Below, piece after piece: positions 62,025 through 64,000 of a DNA stretch of 64,000 nucleotides (positions are counted from its first letter, which is position 1; each line of letters starts with the position of its first letter). Both the position numbers and the translations under genes were made by a program. Below the pieces are notes generated by a model. That model saw only the letters and a list, made by a program, of their open reading frames with translations, was not told the origin of the DNA and ran no database searches. Source of the stretch: Microbacterium natoriense (GTDB lineage: Bacteria > Actinomycetota > Actinomycetes > Actinomycetales > Microbacteriaceae). The stretch spans positions 2,294,001-2,358,000 of the forward strand of contig NZ_JAUSXV010000001.1 in NCBI RefSeq assembly GCF_030816295.1, written 5' to 3'.

Positions 62025-62905
62025 CAACGGGATAGTCGCGAACCGACCGCTCGAAGCGACACGGCCGCCCACGTGCGGAAGGGGCGCCATCGCTCGGAGA
62101 TCGCGGCCACCTCTACCTCGTCGGGATCGTGATCGAGCGCGTACAGCTCGCGAACGGCAACTCTCGTGTGAACTTCGTGGACGGGGAGCGCGTCGGCCGA
62201 TCCGCACCCGCGGATCACGATCAACGCGCTGTAGAACGGGCCGATGCCCGGGAGCTGTTGCAGCTCGATCATCGCGGCAGCGGGGTCCATCGAGGTCAGA
62301 CGCCTCACGTCGAGCGTGCCGTCCAGAGCCGCGCGAGCGATCGCGTGCAGCCGGGGGATGCGGTCGGCGGGCAGCCCGGTGATCGCGTCGAGCGCCAGCA
62401 GCTGCTGCGGCAGTGGAACCGCAGGCTCGGCGCGTCCTGCCAGCTGGAACACCGCTCCGTGCTCACGGGACAGGCGCTCACGGAGCGCGATGCCCTGTCG
62501 ACGGGCGCGTCGAGCCGACAGGATCGCCCAGACGGCCGCCTCGTACGGGCTGTAGAAATTCGAGGGCCGGAACCCCGGAGCTTCTGCGTGGACTCTGGCG
62601 AGCACCGGATCCGACGCGCAGACCGAGGCCCACGCGTCTCCGTCATGATCGGCCGAGACCACCCGAGCCACCTGCGCGGCGATCGCCGTGAGATCGCCCT
62701 CGCCGTGGACCGTGAGCGTGAGCGTGTCGCCGTCCTGGCGCACTTCGACGCCGACCTGCGCGTCGAGGGCGTCGGTGCAGAACGCGAGCCGCATGATTCC
62801 GTCGAACGTCGACTCATCGCGGTGGCCGAAGCCCATGAGGGCGACCTCGCCGAGATCGTACGGCCCGACCAGGGGGATCGTCGTGGTGCGGGTCGGTGTG
62901 CTCAT
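62024..62905 (-). CDS. AlkA-like HhH-GPD DNA glycosylase
   Basis: About 293 residues. An N-terminal AlkA-type domain is followed by the helix-hairpin-helix LQQLPGIGPFYSALIVIRG. In AlkA and relatives the catalytic Asp stands three residues after the Pro of a DxFP-type strand. Here the segment reads ADALPVHEVHTR, with Glu at that place (bases 62174-62176), so catalysis may differ. It removes alkylated bases in the family, but activity here is uncertain. The start is taken at 62905 (MSTPTRTTTI); a CAGAGT box six bases upstream is only a weak match. Confidence 0.8.
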   Translation of the reverse strand: MSTPTRTTTIPLVGPYDLGEVALMGFGHRDESTFDGIMRLAFCTDALDAQVGVEVRQDGDTLTLTVHGEGDLTAIAAQVARVVSADHDGDAWASVCASDPVLARVHAEAPGFRPSNFYSPYEAAVWAILSARRARRQGIALRERLSREHGAVFQLAGRAEPAVPLPQQLLALDAITGLPADRIPRLHAIARAALDGTLDVRRLTSMDPAAAMIELQQLPGIGPFYSALIVIRGCGSADALPVHEVHTRVAVRELYALDHDPDEVEVAAISERWRPFRTWAAVSLRAVGSRLSR

Positions 62906-62942
62906 GCCGACACTCTGCACCCCGCCTCCGACATCGCGACGC

Positions 62943-63878
62943 TCAGCCGCGACGTCGGAACCGGATCCTGTTCTGCGTCAGCAGGATGCCTGCGAAGACG
63001 ATCAGCGCGCCGACCGGCTCGTTCCAGCTGACCTCCTCATGAAGGATCAGAATGCCGAGCGTCACGCCGACGACGGGCGTGATGTAGGTCACGGTCGATG
63101 CGCGGGTCGGCCCCCATGCTCGCAGCACGTTCTGGTTCCAGACATAGGCGAGCCCGGTTCCGAGGAACCCGAGCAGGATCACCGAGCCGACGATCCAGAT
63201 GTCCAGATGCACCGGGGTGAGGACGAGCACGGGAGAGAGCAGCACCATGATCGCCGCCGCCAGCCCGATGTTCAGGAACGAGAACACCAGTGCGCTCACG
63301 CCGGAGTCGCCCAGGAACCGGCGCATGTAGGCCAGGCTGAATCCGTAGCACGCTGTCGCTCCGAGGATCGCCAGCTGCGCTCCGATGCTCTGCCCGGCGT
63401 CGAGCCCCTGCCACGGTGCGATGATCACCATGACGCCGGAGATCCCGACAAGGATGCCGATGATCTGCACGAGCTTGAGCTTCTCGACGCGGAACACGGC
63501 CCACGCCATGACCGCCGTCATGATCGGCGTCGTCGCGTTGAAGATGCTCGCGAGGCCCGAGCTCACATGCTGCTGGGCCCACGAGAAGATCAGGAACGGG
63601 ACGACGCAGAAGGTCACGGCGACGACGGTCAGATGCATCCAGGTGCGCAGGGCGCGCGGCAGCCGTTCGCGGCGGAGCGCGACGAAGAGGCCCAGGGCGA
63701 GGGCGCCCAGAACGAGACGCGACCAGACGACCTGTGCGGGGGAGATGCCGCCGAGGGCGACCTTCATGAACAGGAAGCTCGATCCCCAGACGATGCCGGT
63801 CAGGATGAACTGGATCGTGATCGGTGCGCGGCGAGAGGATGTGGCTCCGGTGTGCGCTGTCGCCAAGGTCGAGGTCAT
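62943..63878 (-). CDS. EamA-family (DMT superfamily) transporter
   Basis: 311-residue exporter with ten transmembrane helices in two EamA repeats. WGSSFLFMKVALGGISPAQV opens repeat one, and the HVSSGLASIFNATTPIMTAV and EEVSWNEPVGALIVFAGI blocks are the usual conserved stretches. Substrates of the family include amino acids and metabolites. None can be assigned. The ATG at 63878 has TAGAGT (63890-63885) six bases upstream. Confidence 0.9.
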   Translation of the reverse strand: MTSTLATAHTGATSSRRAPITIQFILTGIVWGSSFLFMKVALGGISPAQVVWSRLVLGALALGLFVALRRERLPRALRTWMHLTVVAVTFCVVPFLIFSWAQQHVSSGLASIFNATTPIMTAVMAWAVFRVEKLKLVQIIGILVGISGVMVIIAPWQGLDAGQSIGAQLAILGATACYGFSLAYMRRFLGDSGVSALVFSFLNIGLAAAIMVLLSPVLVLTPVHLDIWIVGSVILLGFLGTGLAYVWNQNVLRAWGPTRASTVTYITPVVGVTLGILILHEEVSWNEPVGALIVFAGILLTQNRIRFRRRG

Positions 63879-63887
63879 GATCGAACT

Positions 63888-64000
63888 CTAACGACGGCGT
63901 ACGACGCCGAAAGGCCTGGAGCACTGCGACGTCCGAATTCCGCCGACGATCGGCAGGATCGTGTCGTCAGGCTGCAGGCCGCTCAGCATCGTAGGCGCGG
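63888..64000 (-). other. Window edge: possible 3' end of a minus-strand gene
   Basis: A minus-strand frame is open from the edge (...TMLSGLQPDDTILPIVGGIR...) to a TAG at 63888-63890, which overlaps the EamA gene's TAGAGT box. Too short to recognise. It may be the tail of a real gene or chance. Confidence 0.25.

Overview
The window is high-GC actinobacterial chromosome and most resembles a Microbacterium-type Microbacteriaceae genome. The basis is the gene neighbourhoods (dxr - rip1 - ispG; proS; nusA - ylxR - infB - rbfA; truB - ribF), a DUF222/HNH gene, a sugar ABC operon without its own ATPase gene, and a MurE whose usual DNPR motif is changed. The genus is inferred from gene content only. 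I saw no rRNA, tRNA, CRISPR array, prophage or insertion sequence.

Layout. 1-10.6 kb: end of an FKBP isomerase, dxr, murE (minus), a YcnI-type copper protein with a His-rich membrane partner (minus), the site-2 protease rip1, a fused anthranilate-synthase/amidotransferase gene (minus) behind a complete tryptophan attenuator, ispG and small genes. 10.6-17.8 kb: AlaX-like editing protein, Nudix, phosphotransferase, RNB ribonuclease, membrane protein, DUF222/HNH gene with flanking repeats, PEP-mutase-like enzyme. 17.8-31 kb: proS, a TetR/permease/P1-peptidase cluster (peptidase frameshifted), LOG protein, a PhoX-like phosphatase (frameshifted, PHO-box-like repeat in front), then nusA-ylxR-infB-rbfA. 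31-41 kb: a large LuxR-type regulator, mutY, lipoprotein, truB-membrane-membrane-ribF, an SNF2 helicase behind a structured leader, pfkA. 41-50 kb: 63-bp tandem repeats, a frameshifted DUF559 gene, oligopeptidase B, Pit transporter, a TetR/DHFR-like divergent pair, phosphodiesterase, aspA. 50-57 kb: a LacI-controlled sugar ABC transporter/GH3 operon with a paired operator. 57-64 kb: FAH-family hydrolase, PrsW protease, alpha/beta hydrolase, small FKBP, YceI, AlkA-like glycosylase, EamA transporter.

Expression signals. About twenty genes have a TANNNT box (most often TAGGCT or TAGCGT) ending exactly 6-7 bases before the start codon. This is the spacing expected of leaderless mRNAs and was used to choose several starts. 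Intrinsic terminators are mostly long perfect hairpins without a T-run. The one clear T-run terminator is the trp attenuator.

Most notable for follow-up: the Trp attenuator with leader peptide MSANRTWWPAS; the two mutually exclusive hairpins in the infB leader; the three-hairpin leader of the SNF2 helicase; the inverted operator pair of the ABC/GH3 operon; the proS start codon inside a 14-bp perfect inverted repeat; the MurE HHPR motif; and three single-site frameshifts that are either real decay or sequence errors.
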